Assembly: GCF_900111745.1 (NCBI RefSeq)
Contig: NZ_FOIJ01000004.1
Location: 186,001-250,000 of the forward strand
Source: Stigmatella erecta
Lineage (GTDB): Bacteria > Myxococcota > Myxococcia > Myxococcales > Myxococcaceae
DNA length: 64,000 nt
Reading direction: 5' to 3'
In this document: piece by piece, positions 50,316 to 58,968 of the stretch
How the letters are laid out: every line of letters starts with the position of its first letter
Numbering within the stretch: position 1 is the stretch's first letter
The notes under the pieces: generated by a model
What the model was told of the DNA's origin: nothing
Database searches by the model: none
The model's input: only the letters and a program-made list of their open reading frames with translations
Position numbers and translations under genes: made by a program

Positions 50316-51695
50316 GTGGGCCCCGGGCACGCTGGGGATGGGGGCCTCGGGCGGGGCGGTATGGGGCTCGGGGGGCGCCTCCGCGAGCCCCCGGGCGAGC
50401 CGCCGCCGCACGACGTCGATGTGCTCGCGGAAGAAGTAGAGGTTCTCGGCGTACGCCAGGGGCACGGGAATCTGGTTCACCGCGCGCTCGGCCTCCTCCA
50501 GCCGCCGCAGCATGTCCTCCAGCTTGTCCCGGCCGGGCTTCTCGTCGAGTTGAATCTCGATCTCCTTCAGCCGGGCGTACCAGCGGAAGATGCGCGAGCG
50601 GACGCGCCACAGGAAGATGGCCGGCACGGCGCGGCCCAGGGGGATGACGACGGCCAGGATGGGCACGAGCATCACCCAGAGCCGGTCCACCAGGTTCGCG
50701 GCCCAGAAGGGCAGGTAGCGCTGGAGCAGCGGCACCCCGGCCTCGTAGTAGCGCTCCGCCTCGCTGCTCAGGGGAAAGCCCGTCTCCAGCGGGGCGGGAA
50801 ACTCGCCGGTGCGGTCGAGCAGCCCCGCGCTGCCGTGGACCTCGCTCGCGGCGCGCAGCAGCAGGTAAGCCAGGGCCGGGTGAAGCGTGTCACGCGCCAC
50901 GAGGTTCGCCGTGGGTGCCACCAGCATCACGTCCCGTTCCGGCACGTCCGCCGCCAGGTCGAACACCCCCCGGGGCAGCACGAGCTTCGACAGATAGGTG
51001 TACTTGCGGGCGTACGCATCCGCGCGCGCGAAGCTCAGGAGCCGCACGCCGGGGGCCGCGGTGAGCTTCTGAATCACCGGGGCCTCCGCCGGCGAGACGA
51101 GGAACACCGCGTCCACGCCGCCCTGCTTGAGCTGCTCGACGGCCTCGTCACGCCCCAGCGGCAGGAGCTCCGTGGGGGCCTGCTCCGCGCCGTTGGCCTT
51201 CAGCAGGGTGAGGGCGAGCGCCCGCGTGCCGCTCTCGGCATCGCCCACGGCGATGCGCCGGCCCTTGAGCCCGCGCACGTCCTCCAGCGGCTCCCCCCGG
51301 TAGAACACCCACAGGGGCACATAGGACAGGCTGCCGAGCGAGACGATGCGCGCCTCCTTCACCTCGCTCACGGCGCCGCTCTGCACGAAGGCGACGTCCA
51401 CCCCGGAGCCGGGGTCGGCGAGCAGCTCCAGGCTGGTGACGGAGCCCTTGGTGGGGCGCAGCTCCAGGGTGATGCCGTGCTGGGTGAGGAACTGCTGGTA
51501 GCGCCGCGCGAAGTACCGGAAGCCGCCCTCGTCCTGCGCCACGGCGAGCACCAGCGTCTTCGGGGGCGCGGGCTTCACGAAGTAGAACGTGATGGTGAAC
51601 GCGATGCCGATGATGAGCAGCGTGGGCGCCAGGGTGATCCACAAGTCCCGCCGCAGCGTGCGCCGCAGTTGCTGCCTGAGGTTGTCCGTCTTCAT
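50313..51695 (-). CDS. TAXI-family TRAP-type solute-binding protein with extra membrane helices
   Basis: 460 residues. An N-terminal helix (about 19-40, TLLIIGIAFTITFYFV) anchors a periplasmic TAXI binding domain (about 45-320; TLVLAVAQDEGGF, DVAFVQSGAVSEV, KGRRIAVGDAESGTRAL). A second membrane helix follows (about 330-365, LWVMLVPILAVVIPLGRAVP), and then a cytoplasmic coiled tail. TAXI proteins bind small organic acids for TRAP importers, but no TRAP permease is adjacent. The tethered form suggests signalling or sensing rather than transport; this is inference. Confidence 0.85.
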   Translation of the reverse strand: MKTDNLRQQLRRTLRRDLWITLAPTLLIIGIAFTITFYFVKPAPPKTLVLAVAQDEGGFRYFARRYQQFLTQHGITLELRPTKGSVTSLELLADPGSGVDVAFVQSGAVSEVKEARIVSLGSLSYVPLWVFYRGEPLEDVRGLKGRRIAVGDAESGTRALALTLLKANGAEQAPTELLPLGRDEAVEQLKQGGVDAVFLVSPAEAPVIQKLTAAPGVRLLSFARADAYARKYTYLSKLVLPRGVFDLAADVPERDVMLVAPTANLVARDTLHPALAYLLLRAASEVHGSAGLLDRTGEFPAPLETGFPLSSEAERYYEAGVPLLQRYLPFWAANLVDRLWVMLVPILAVVIPLGRAVPAIFLWRVRSRIFRWYARLKEIEIQLDEKPGRDKLEDMLRRLEEAERAVNQIPVPLAYAENLYFFREHIDVVRRRLARGLAEAPPEPHTAPPEAPIPSVPGAH

Positions 51696-51818
51696 GCGAG
51701 GCGCGGAGTATAGGCGCGCGGTGAAAATCGCATCTGTTCACCTTGCGACAGAGGCACCGCGCGCTTTGTCCCCCAGCGAGTGACGCAATGCATCAGCCCC
51801 GCGGGGAGGGGTAAAGGC

Positions 51819-51847
51819 TTGCGGCGTTGGCTTCCTGACGACAGTAT
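51819..51847 (+). promoter_or_regulatory. Candidate promoter of the sugar ABC operon
   Basis: TTGCGG (51819-51824), 17 bases, then CAGTAT (51842-51847) is a plausible vegetative promoter 54 bases before the GTG start at 51902. No clear operator is seen. Confidence 0.35.
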
Positions 51848-51901
51848 GCGCGCCGGTTTGGGCACACATTCCCAAGCTCTAATTTCTTGAGGGAGGCACG
51901 A

Positions 51902-53029
51902 GTGGAAACTCGCTCTTCGATGTCCCGCGTGGGCGCCACGGCGGTGTTGGCGGCAATGGTGGTGTTGGTTTCGGCTTGCAAGCGCGAGAACAAGGAAGCT
52001 GCGGGAGGCGAGGCGGCGGCCCCGGCGGCCGAGAAGCGCTCGGGCGGGAAGATCGCCCTGCTGCTGCCCGAGTCGAAGACCTCCCGGTACGAGTCCCACG
52101 ACCGGCCGCACTTCGAGCGCAAGGTGAAGGAGCTGTGCCCGGACTGTGAAGTCATTTACAGCAACGCGGACCAGGATGCCTCCAAGCAGCAGAGCCAGAC
52201 CGAGGCGGCGCTGACCAACGGCGCCCAGGTGCTGGTGCTGGACCCGGTGGACTCCGCGTCCGCGGCGGCCATGGTGGCGCGCGCGCGTCAGTCCAAGGTG
52301 CCCGTCATCAGCTACGACCGGCTCATCACCAACTCGGACGTGGACTACTACATCTCGTTCGACAACGAGAAGGTGGGCAAGCTCCAGGGCCAGGCGCTGC
52401 TCGACAAGCTCAAGGCGGACGGCAAGGACAAGGGCACCATCGTCATCATCAACGGCGCGCCCACGGACAACAACGCCAAGCTCTTCAAGGCCGGCGCGCA
52501 CAGCGTGCTGGATGGCAGCGGGCTGGTGGTGGGCGCCGAGTACGACACCCCGGACTGGAGCCCGGACAAGGCCCAGCAGCAGATGGAGCAGGCCGTCACC
52601 TCGCTCGGCAAGGACAAGATCGCCGGCGTGTACGCGGCCAATGACGGCACCGCCGGTGGCGCCATCGCGGCGATGAAGGCCGCGGGCGTGAACCCGCTGC
52701 CCCCCGTCACGGGCCAGGACGCGGAGCTGGCCGGCATCCAGCGCGTGATCGCCGGTGAGCAGTTCATGACCGTGTACAAGGCCATCAAGCCGGAGGCCGA
52801 GATGGCCGCCGAGCTGGCCGTGGCGCTGCTGCGCGGCCAGGTGCCGGAAGGCAAGGTCAACGCGAAGGTGAACAACGGCCAGAAGGACGTCCCGTCCATC
52901 CTGCTGCCGCCCGTGGCGGTGACGAAGGAGAACGTGAAGTCCACCATCGTGGCAGACGGCTTCTGGAAGGCCGAGGAGATCTGCTCGGGCTCGTACAAGG
53001 ACGCGTGCGCGTCCGCGCAGATCCAGTAG
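51902..53029 (+). CDS. xylF: Xylose-type ABC transporter substrate-binding lipoprotein
   Basis: 375 residues from GTG 51902 (GAGGGAGG six bases upstream). The leader ends in the lipobox VSAC near residue 28. The periplasmic-binding fold matches sugar-binding proteins of the XylF/RbsB type: KIALLLPESKTSRYESHD, QVLVLDPVDSASAAAMV, VPVISYDRLI, INGAPTDNNAKL and GVYAANDGTAGGAIAAMKA. XylF is the closest I recognise. It delivers a pentose or related sugar to the membrane complex encoded next. First gene of a four-gene operon. Confidence 0.88.
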   Translation: METRSSMSRVGATAVLAAMVVLVSACKRENKEAAGGEAAAPAAEKRSGGKIALLLPESKTSRYESHDRPHFERKVKELCPDCEVIYSNADQDASKQQSQTEAALTNGAQVLVLDPVDSASAAAMVARARQSKVPVISYDRLITNSDVDYYISFDNEKVGKLQGQALLDKLKADGKDKGTIVIINGAPTDNNAKLFKAGAHSVLDGSGLVVGAEYDTPDWSPDKAQQQMEQAVTSLGKDKIAGVYAANDGTAGGAIAAMKAAGVNPLPPVTGQDAELAGIQRVIAGEQFMTVYKAIKPEAEMAAELAVALLRGQVPEGKVNAKVNNGQKDVPSILLPPVAVTKENVKSTIVADGFWKAEEICSGSYKDACASAQIQ

Positions 53030-53047
53030 CGCAGGGAAAGGGAAGCG

Positions 53048-53836
53048 ATGTCCGCGAATGCGTTGTTTGCGCTGAAGGGAGTCTCCAAGCGCTTCGGAGC
53101 CGTCCAGGCGCTGACCAAGGTGGATTTCGAGGTAAAGGCCGGTGAAGTCGTTGCCCTGTGTGGCGACAACGGCGCCGGCAAGTCGACCTTGATCAAGATC
53201 ATCTCTGGGATCATCCCCATTGATGAGGGTGACACCCTCTTCGAGGGCAGGAAGGTCTCCCTGTCGGGGCCGAAGGTGGCCTCGGCGCTGGGAATCGCCA
53301 CCGTGTATCAGGACCTCGCGCTGTGCGATAACCTGGACGTGGTGGGCAACCTGTTCCTCGGGCGTGAGCAGCGCTCCGCGGGGGCTGGAAAGGCCGTGGG
53401 CTGGCTGGATGAGACGGCGATGGAGCAGCAGGCGACCGCCCTGCTCCAGCGCCTGTCGGTGAGCATCCCCAGCGTGCGCACCCAGGTGGCGGCGCTGTCC
53501 GGTGGACAGCGCCAGTCCATCGCGGTGGCCCGGGCCATGATGGGCGAGCCGAAGATGGTGCTGCTGGACGAGCCCACCGCGGCGCTCGGCGTGGCCCAGA
53601 CGCGGCAGGTGTTGGATCTCATCCGCCGCCTGCGCGAGCAGGGGCTGGCGGTGGTCGTCATCAGCCACAACCTGATGGATGTGTTCTCCGTGGCCGACCG
53701 CATCGTCGTGATGCGGCTGGGCAAGCGGGTGGCCACGTTCGACGTCAAGGATGCCAAGGAGGTGGAGGTCGTCTCCGCCATCACCGGCGCCAAGAAGACC
53801 GAGGTGACCGAGACTTTGAAGATGGAGGAAGCATGA
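53048..53836 (+). CDS. Sugar ABC transporter ATPase, single-domain XylG-like
   Basis: 262 residues with Walker A GDNGAGKST, signature LSGGQRQS, Walker B MVLLDEPTAALG and the switch His in VISHNL. Unlike classical XylG/RbsA (about 500 residues, two fused nucleotide-binding domains), this has one domain, so it must form a homodimer. The Q-loop is VYQDLALCDNLDVV. It lies 18 bases after xylF and its stop overlaps the permease start (ATGA). It energises sugar import. Confidence 0.92.
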   Translation: MSANALFALKGVSKRFGAVQALTKVDFEVKAGEVVALCGDNGAGKSTLIKIISGIIPIDEGDTLFEGRKVSLSGPKVASALGIATVYQDLALCDNLDVVGNLFLGREQRSAGAGKAVGWLDETAMEQQATALLQRLSVSIPSVRTQVAALSGGQRQSIAVARAMMGEPKMVLLDEPTAALGVAQTRQVLDLIRRLREQGLAVVVISHNLMDVFSVADRIVVMRLGKRVATFDVKDAKEVEVVSAITGAKKTEVTETLKMEEA

Positions 53837-55071
53837 GCGCGCCCAGTCCGCAGCCCGCAGTCGCGGTAGATCCCCGGTTGATCCAGGATGCCCCTGGACT
53901 CAAGGGCGCCTGGCAGGGCTTCCTTCGCCGCCTGTCCCAGGGCGAGCTGGGCAGCCTGCCCGTCATCATCGGCCTGTGCGCCATCTGGCTCACCTTCTAC
54001 ATCGCCAATGACCGGTTCCTGTCGGCGGTGAACCTCACCAACCTCATGCTGCAGATCACCGCCATGGGGACCATCTCCGCCGGCATCGTGCTGGTGCTGC
54101 TCCTGGGCGACATCGACCTGTCGGTGGGCGCCGTGAGCGGCCTGTCCGCCGCGGTGATGGCGCTCTTGAACGTGAAGATGGGCTGGGGCCCGGTGCCTGC
54201 GCTGCTGGCGGGCCTGGCCACGGGTGCGGCCATTGGCGCCTTCCACGGCATGTGGATGACGCGCTTCCGGGTGCCGCCCTTCGTGGTCACGCTGGCGGGC
54301 CTGCTCGGCTGGCAGGGCGCGCAGCTCTACGTGCTGGGCAACACGGGCACGGTGAACCTGAATGATCCGGTCATCATCGGGCTTGCGGGCACGTTCTTCG
54401 GCCCGGCCATCGCCTGGATGGTGGTGGCGCTCATCATCGTCGTCCACGTGGCCACCGTGTTCGTCGAGCGCCGCCGGCGCGAGGCCGCGGCGCTGCCGCT
54501 GGTGCCGCTGCGCTCCACCGTCGTGCGCATGGTGTTCACGTACGGCGCGCTCATCGCCGCCGTGGCCATCTTCGTCCAGGACCGCGGCCTGCCGCTGGCG
54601 GCCCTGATTTTCGGCGGCGTGGTGCTGCTGCTGGAGCTGCTCATCCGCTGCACGCGCTTTGGCCGGCACACCTTCGCGGTGGGCGGCAACGCCGAGGCGG
54701 CGCGCCGCGCGGGCATCCGGGTGGACCGCATCCGGGTGGCCATCTTCACGCTGGCCTCCACCATGGCCGCCGCGGGCGGCATCCTCGCCGCCTCGCGCCT
54801 GCTGGCGGTGAACCAGTCCTCCGGCAGCGGCGACGTGCTGCTCAACGCCATCGCGGCGGCGGTCATCGGCGGCACCAGCCTCTTCGGTGGCCGGGGCTCC
54901 GCCTGGTCCGCCCTCCTGGGCGCCCTGGTCATCGGCTCCATCTCCAATGGAATGGATTTGTTGGCCCTGTCCTCGTCCGTGAAGTTCATGGTAACGGGGG
55001 CCGTTCTGCTCGTGGCCGCATCCATCGATGCGCTGTCACGCCGAGGGAGGCAGGCCGCGGGTAGGGCCTGA
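53833..55071 (+). CDS. xylH: Sugar ABC transporter permease, XylH-like
   Basis: 412 residues with about ten hydrophobic segments. The XylH/RbsC family motif GDIDLSVGAVSGLSAAV follows the first helices, and INAIAAAVIGGTSLFGGRGS lies near the C-terminus. A cytoplasmic insertion (VERRRREAAALPLVPL) is shared with XylH. It forms the channel for the transporter whose binding protein and ATPase are encoded upstream, and is coupled to the ATPase gene by a four-base overlap. Confidence 0.91.
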   Translation: MSAPSPQPAVAVDPRLIQDAPGLKGAWQGFLRRLSQGELGSLPVIIGLCAIWLTFYIANDRFLSAVNLTNLMLQITAMGTISAGIVLVLLLGDIDLSVGAVSGLSAAVMALLNVKMGWGPVPALLAGLATGAAIGAFHGMWMTRFRVPPFVVTLAGLLGWQGAQLYVLGNTGTVNLNDPVIIGLAGTFFGPAIAWMVVALIIVVHVATVFVERRRREAAALPLVPLRSTVVRMVFTYGALIAAVAIFVQDRGLPLAALIFGGVVLLLELLIRCTRFGRHTFAVGGNAEAARRAGIRVDRIRVAIFTLASTMAAAGGILAASRLLAVNQSSGSGDVLLNAIAAAVIGGTSLFGGRGSAWSALLGALVIGSISNGMDLLALSSSVKFMVTGAVLLVAASIDALSRRGRQAAGRA

Positions 55072-55105
55072 GCGGAGAAGCCCCTACACGGGGCATGGAG
55101 ACATC

Positions 55106-56188
55106 ATGACGGCAAAGCGCATTCGGGTCGGCATCATCGGCACGGGCTTTGCTCGCTCCACCCAGGTGCCCGCCTTCCAGGCGTGTGCCGGGGTGGAGGT
55201 GGTGTCCATCGCCAGTTCCCGGGCCGAGCGTGCCGAGGCGGTGGCGCGCGGCCTGGGCATCCCCCACAGCGTGGGGGATTGGCGCGAGGTGGTGGACAAC
55301 CCCCAGGTGGACCTCGTCAGCATCGTGACGCCGCCGCACCTGCACCACGCCATGGCCCTGGCGGCGCTGCAGGCGGGCAAGGCGGTGCTGTGCGAGAAGC
55401 CCACCGCGCTGGATGCCGCGGAAGCGGAAATCATGTGGCTGGCGGCCGAGCAGCGCGGGACGCTGGCGCTGCTGGACCATGAGCTGCGCTTCCTGCCGTC
55501 GCGCCAGCGCATGCGGGAGCTCGTCCAGGGTGGGGAGCTGGGCACGCTGTACCACGCGCGGGTGTACTACCGGAGCGACCACCGGGCGGGCCCCGAGCAG
55601 CCCTGGGACTGGTGGTCGGACATGGCGCGGGGCGGCGGGTTGCTGGGCGCCATCGGCTCGCACGCGGTGGACGCGCTGCGCTTCGTGCTGGGGCGCGAGC
55701 CCGTGGAGGTGATGGGGATGATGTCCACCCACGTCACCACCCGGCTGGATGGCCACACCCACGAGTCCCGGCTCGTCACCTCCGATGACGAAATCCAGGC
55801 CCTGATGGGTTTTGGCGGCGAGCTGACCGCGGCGGTGAGCCTCTCGGCGGTGGAGCCCGGCGCGCCCCTGCATGGCATGGAGGTGTACGGCGCCAAGGGC
55901 GGGTTGCGCGTGGTGGGCGAGCAGCTGTGGCACTCCGCGGTGGGCAGCCGGCGCTGGGAGCCGGTGGCGTTGCCCGCGCCGGAGGCGCTGCCCCAGGGCA
56001 TGCCGGACAACGAGTGGGCGCGGGGGTTCCTGCGCTACGCGCGCGCGCTCACGGAGACGCTGGGCCAGGGGGCCCGGGTGCTGCCCGGCGCGGCCACCTT
56101 CGAGGATGGGTGGCGCAACATGCGCGTGCTGGATGCCGTACGGCGCTCGCACTCGGAGCGCCGCTGGGTGTCCGTCTCCAACCGTTGA
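55106..56188 (+). CDS. Gfo/Idh/MocA-family sugar oxidoreductase
   Basis: 360 residues. The N-terminal Rossmann motif is VGIIGTGFARSTQ, the NAD-domain EKP motif is CEKPTALDAAEAE, and the C-terminal alpha/beta domain has GGGLLGAIGSHAVDALRF with the conserved catalytic-type His. The family oxidises or reduces sugars and inositols with NAD(P). It follows the permease by 34 bases and is likely the enzyme that handles the imported sugar. GGAG lies upstream of ATG 55106. Substrate unknown; xylose, inositol and related polyols are candidates. Confidence 0.9.
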   Translation: MTAKRIRVGIIGTGFARSTQVPAFQACAGVEVVSIASSRAERAEAVARGLGIPHSVGDWREVVDNPQVDLVSIVTPPHLHHAMALAALQAGKAVLCEKPTALDAAEAEIMWLAAEQRGTLALLDHELRFLPSRQRMRELVQGGELGTLYHARVYYRSDHRAGPEQPWDWWSDMARGGGLLGAIGSHAVDALRFVLGREPVEVMGMMSTHVTTRLDGHTHESRLVTSDDEIQALMGFGGELTAAVSLSAVEPGAPLHGMEVYGAKGGLRVVGEQLWHSAVGSRRWEPVALPAPEALPQGMPDNEWARGFLRYARALTETLGQGARVLPGAATFEDGWRNMRVLDAVRRSHSERRWVSVSNR

Positions 56189-56195
56189 GAGGCCG

Positions 56196-57092
56196 TTAGC
56201 GGGGCGTGGGCACGGCGGCGTCCGGCAGCCCCGCGTCCTCGGGAACGTAGGCCACCTGGCAGCGGTCCAGGGCGGGCCCGCACACCCGGTCCAGGTCGCT
56301 CCGGGTGTCGCAGCCGTAGCGCTCGGTGCAGGTGTCCGGCAGGAAGGCCCAGACGAACTGAAGCACGTTGCCGCGGCGGCCCTCGGGCAGGGCGGCGAGG
56401 AAGTCCTCCTGGTGGGTCTCGAAGACCTGGGCCAGGTGGACGGTGGTGCCTTCCAGGCGCACGTGGCGCTTGTCGCCCATGAAGCGGCGCACGGCGTCGT
56501 TGAGCTGCGCGTCCAGGAAGCTGGGCTCGAAGGGCACGCCCTCCAGCGCCGGGCCGCCCCGCGTGCCCCGGAAGAGCGCCAGGTGGATGCGCGGATCGGC
56601 GAACTCCCGCGCGAGGATGCGGTGCTCCAGCGCCCACAGCGTCAGCCGCTGGCCGCCCACCGGCCAGGCGCGGCTCCAGAAGAAGTGCCCGGCCCAGGGG
56701 TCCTTCACGCTCTGCAGGGACGGGTAGCCGTCCACCATCGCCTGGAGCAGGAGCGCCGTGTGGGCGTTGAGCCAGTAGGCGAGCACCTCCTCGGGCTGCG
56801 CGAAGCGCCCGGGGTGGGAGCGGGGAGAGAAGGTGGCGAGCGAGCGCACGAAGGCATCCAGCTCCGCGCGCCGCAGGCTCAGGGCGGCGAAGTCCACGTC
56901 CCCGTCGGACTTCACGTGCCGCAAGGCGCGCGCGTAGCCGGCGTAGCTGAAGGGGCCTTCCGCGGGGGGCACGCGCGCGGGCAGCAGCCCCTGGATGTGC
57001 AGCACCGCGAGCGCCGCGAGCACGGGCGGCACGAGCCACAGCAGGGCAAGGAGCAGCCGCCAGCGGGGGCGGTGGGGGACGGGGGCGGCCAC
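56196..57092 (-). CDS. DUF547 family protein, membrane-anchored
   Basis: 298 residues from GTG 57092. A basic start and one long hydrophobic helix (residues about 12-33, LLLALLWLVPPVLAALAVL) form a signal anchor. The following domain matches DUF547: YLAYWLNAHTALLLQAMV-type segment (here EVLAYWLNAHTALLL), LWALEHRILAREF, DPRIHLALFRGTRGGPAL and LDAQLNDAVRRFM. DUF547 proteins are of unknown function; a cysteine-peptidase-like fold has been suggested for some. The 56189-56195 gap to the oxidoreductase stop is only seven bases. It is divergent from marR. Confidence 0.85.
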   Translation of the reverse strand: MAAPVPHRPRWRLLLALLWLVPPVLAALAVLHIQGLLPARVPPAEGPFSYAGYARALRHVKSDGDVDFAALSLRRAELDAFVRSLATFSPRSHPGRFAQPEEVLAYWLNAHTALLLQAMVDGYPSLQSVKDPWAGHFFWSRAWPVGGQRLTLWALEHRILAREFADPRIHLALFRGTRGGPALEGVPFEPSFLDAQLNDAVRRFMGDKRHVRLEGTTVHLAQVFETHQEDFLAALPEGRRGNVLQFVWAFLPDTCTERYGCDTRSDLDRVCGPALDRCQVAYVPEDAGLPDAAVPTPR

Positions 57093-57204
57093 GGGGCCGG
57101 CAGTGTAGGGCCCGGCCGGGAGACCGTCCTAGCTAGCAGGAGCGGCACCGCGATGCTTGATGTTGTCAATTGTCCATATGCACGGAGTGAATTAGCATGA
57201 AGCC

Positions 57205-57720
57205 ATGAGCGGCCCGGGCGGTGAGCAGAAGAAGTCTTCGACCCAAGCCGAGGAGCGGCTGGGGCGCGAGGCATGGGCTCCCCTGTTCGCCCTCGTCCAG
57301 GAGCAGATGCGCCGGTTCCCGGTGCTGGCGGCCGAGTTCGAGCTGTCGCCCGTGCAGGCGCACGTGCTGAGCATGCTGGGGTACGGGCCTCAGCCCATGA
57401 GCGCGCTGGCCGACTACCTGTCGTGCGATGCGTCCAACGTGACGGGGCTGGTGGACCGGCTGGAGGGGCGCGGGCTCATGGAGCGCCGCAACGCCGAGCA
57501 TGACCGGCGGGTGAAGCTGCTGTGCCTGACGGCCGCTGGCCAGGAACTGCGGCAGCGGCTCCAGGAGCGGCTGCTGGAGCCCCCCGAGGTCATCTCGGCG
57601 CTGTCCCCCCAGGAGAAGCGCCTGCTGCGGGACATCCTCTCGCAGGCGCTGGAGCGGCTGGCGGACCGCAAGGCCCAGGGCCGGAGCCCGGCCGCCGCGC
57701 CGGACGCGCGCGAGGGCTAA
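57205..57720 (+). CDS. MarR-family transcriptional regulator
   Basis: 171 residues with a winged helix-turn-helix: PVQAHVLSMLGYGPQPMS, ALADYLSCDASNVTGLVDRL, and the wing GRGLMERRNAEHDRRVKLL. MarR proteins are ligand-releasable repressors, frequently of efflux or stress genes. The 112-bp gap to the divergent DUF547 gene includes an AT-rich patch with TTGTCAATTGTCCATATG, a plausible operator. Its stop overlaps the convergent tonB stop by four bases. Confidence 0.9.
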   Translation: MSGPGGEQKKSSTQAEERLGREAWAPLFALVQEQMRRFPVLAAEFELSPVQAHVLSMLGYGPQPMSALADYLSCDASNVTGLVDRLEGRGLMERRNAEHDRRVKLLCLTAAGQELRQRLQERLLEPPEVISALSPQEKRLLRDILSQALERLADRKAQGRSPAAAPDAREG

Positions 57721-58514
57721 TCCAGCAGGAAGGTATAGGCGTACTTCATCTCGGTGGAGACGGCCTCGCCGCCCTTGATGGCGGGCTTGAAGCGGAAGCG
57801 CCGGATGGCATCCCGCGCGGCTTCGTTGAGCCCGTAGCCCGGACCGGAGATGACCTTCACGGCGACCACCTTGCCCTCCAGGTCCACGGTGATGGAGAGC
57901 GTGACCGTGCCCTCGATGCCGGCCCGCCGGGCCTCATCCGGATAGGGAATCTTCACCTCGGAGAGCACCCGGGGCTCGGAGTCCACCTGGTAGATGGGCG
58001 TGTACTTGGGGGCCGAGTACGCCTTCACCTCCTGCGGGGCCGTGGCCGTGTTGCCCGTCTTGCCATAGGCGGTGTTGCCCACGGGGGCGGCGAAGCCTCC
58101 GGCGCTGGTGGTGGAGGACATGGAGATGCCCACCACGAGCGGGGCCGGCTTCGCGGGCTGCTCCGGGGGCGGCTCGTTGGGCGGCGGCGGCGCCTGCTCC
58201 GGGGGCGGCGGCGGGGGCTTCTCGGCCTCGGCCACCTTCACCGGGGGCGGCTTGGGCGGGGCCTTCACCTTGGGCGGCGGCGGGGGCGGCGGGGGCTCTT
58301 CCTTGGGAGGCTCCGGGGGAGGCGGGGGCGGCCTCTCCACCTCCACCATGACCAGCTCCACCGGCTTCGTCAGGGCGGGCGGGGGGCGCTCTTTCAGGCG
58401 GCTGAGCAGCAGCAGCCCCACGCCGTGCAGCCCCAGGGACAGGAGCACGAACGCCATCGCCCAGCCCGAGGAACGCCGGGGAGGAAGCGGATTGTCGAGG
58501 GCGGCCTGGCTCAT
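57717..58514 (-). CDS. tonB: TonB-family energy-transducing protein
   Basis: 265 residues. One N-terminal membrane helix (about 18-37, WAMAFVLLSLGLHGVGLLLL), a long Pro/Lys/Glu-rich periplasmic stretch (about 55-125), and a C-terminal TonB domain (about 175-265: PYPDEARRAGIEGTVTLSI, RFRFKPAIKGG). It carries proton-motive energy from the ExbB/ExbD channel to outer-membrane receptors. It is the last gene of an exbB-exbD-tonB operon on this strand, 13 bases after exbD. No TonB-dependent receptor is in the window. Confidence 0.93.
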   Translation of the reverse strand: MSQAALDNPLPPRRSSGWAMAFVLLSLGLHGVGLLLLSRLKERPPPALTKPVELVMVEVERPPPPPPEPPKEEPPPPPPPPKVKAPPKPPPVKVAEAEKPPPPPPEQAPPPPNEPPPEQPAKPAPLVVGISMSSTTSAGGFAAPVGNTAYGKTGNTATAPQEVKAYSAPKYTPIYQVDSEPRVLSEVKIPYPDEARRAGIEGTVTLSITVDLEGKVVAVKVISGPGYGLNEAARDAIRRFRFKPAIKGGEAVSTEMKYAYTFLLD

Positions 58515-58527
58515 GGGGTGTTCCGGC

Positions 58528-58965
58528 TCAGGGCGCGGCGGCGGGCGCGGGCGTGGGCGCCACGTCCTTCTGGATGTTGAGGGCGAACTTGGCGATGCCC
58601 TGGCCCTTCACCACGTCGATGAGCCGCATCACCCGCCCGTACGGAATGGACTGATCGGCGCTGATGATGGCGCGCGTCTCCTTGTCCTTGGCCACCGCCT
58701 CCGTCACCCGGCGCGACAGCTCCGCCTCGGACAGCTCCGTGCCGTCGAAGAACAGCTTGCCGTCCTTGTCGAGCACCACGTTGACCAGGCCCTGCACGGT
58801 TTCGCCGCCGTTGGCGGCCCGGGGCAAGTCCACCTCCACCGTCTCGCGGACGATGAAGTTCGCCGTCACCATGAAGATGATGAGCAGCACCAGCACCACG
58901 TCCACCAGCGGGGTGACGTTGATGCCCGTGATTTCCTCGTCGTTGTCCTGCGCTCCGCCCGCCAT
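58528..58965 (-). CDS. exbD: ExbD/TolR-family biopolymer transport protein
   Basis: 145 residues. A short cytoplasmic start is followed by the single membrane helix with the proton-carrying Asp in NVTPLVDVVLVLLIIFMV (residues about 16-34), then a periplasmic domain (IISADQSIPYGRVMRLIDVV). The start lies three bases from exbB's end, and the gene is co-transcribed with exbB and tonB. Confidence 0.95.
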   Translation of the reverse strand: MAGGAQDNDEEITGINVTPLVDVVLVLLIIFMVTANFIVRETVEVDLPRAANGGETVQGLVNVVLDKDGKLFFDGTELSEAELSRRVTEAVAKDKETRAIISADQSIPYGRVMRLIDVVKGQGIAKFALNIQKDVAPTPAPAAAP

Positions 58966-58968
58966 GGC

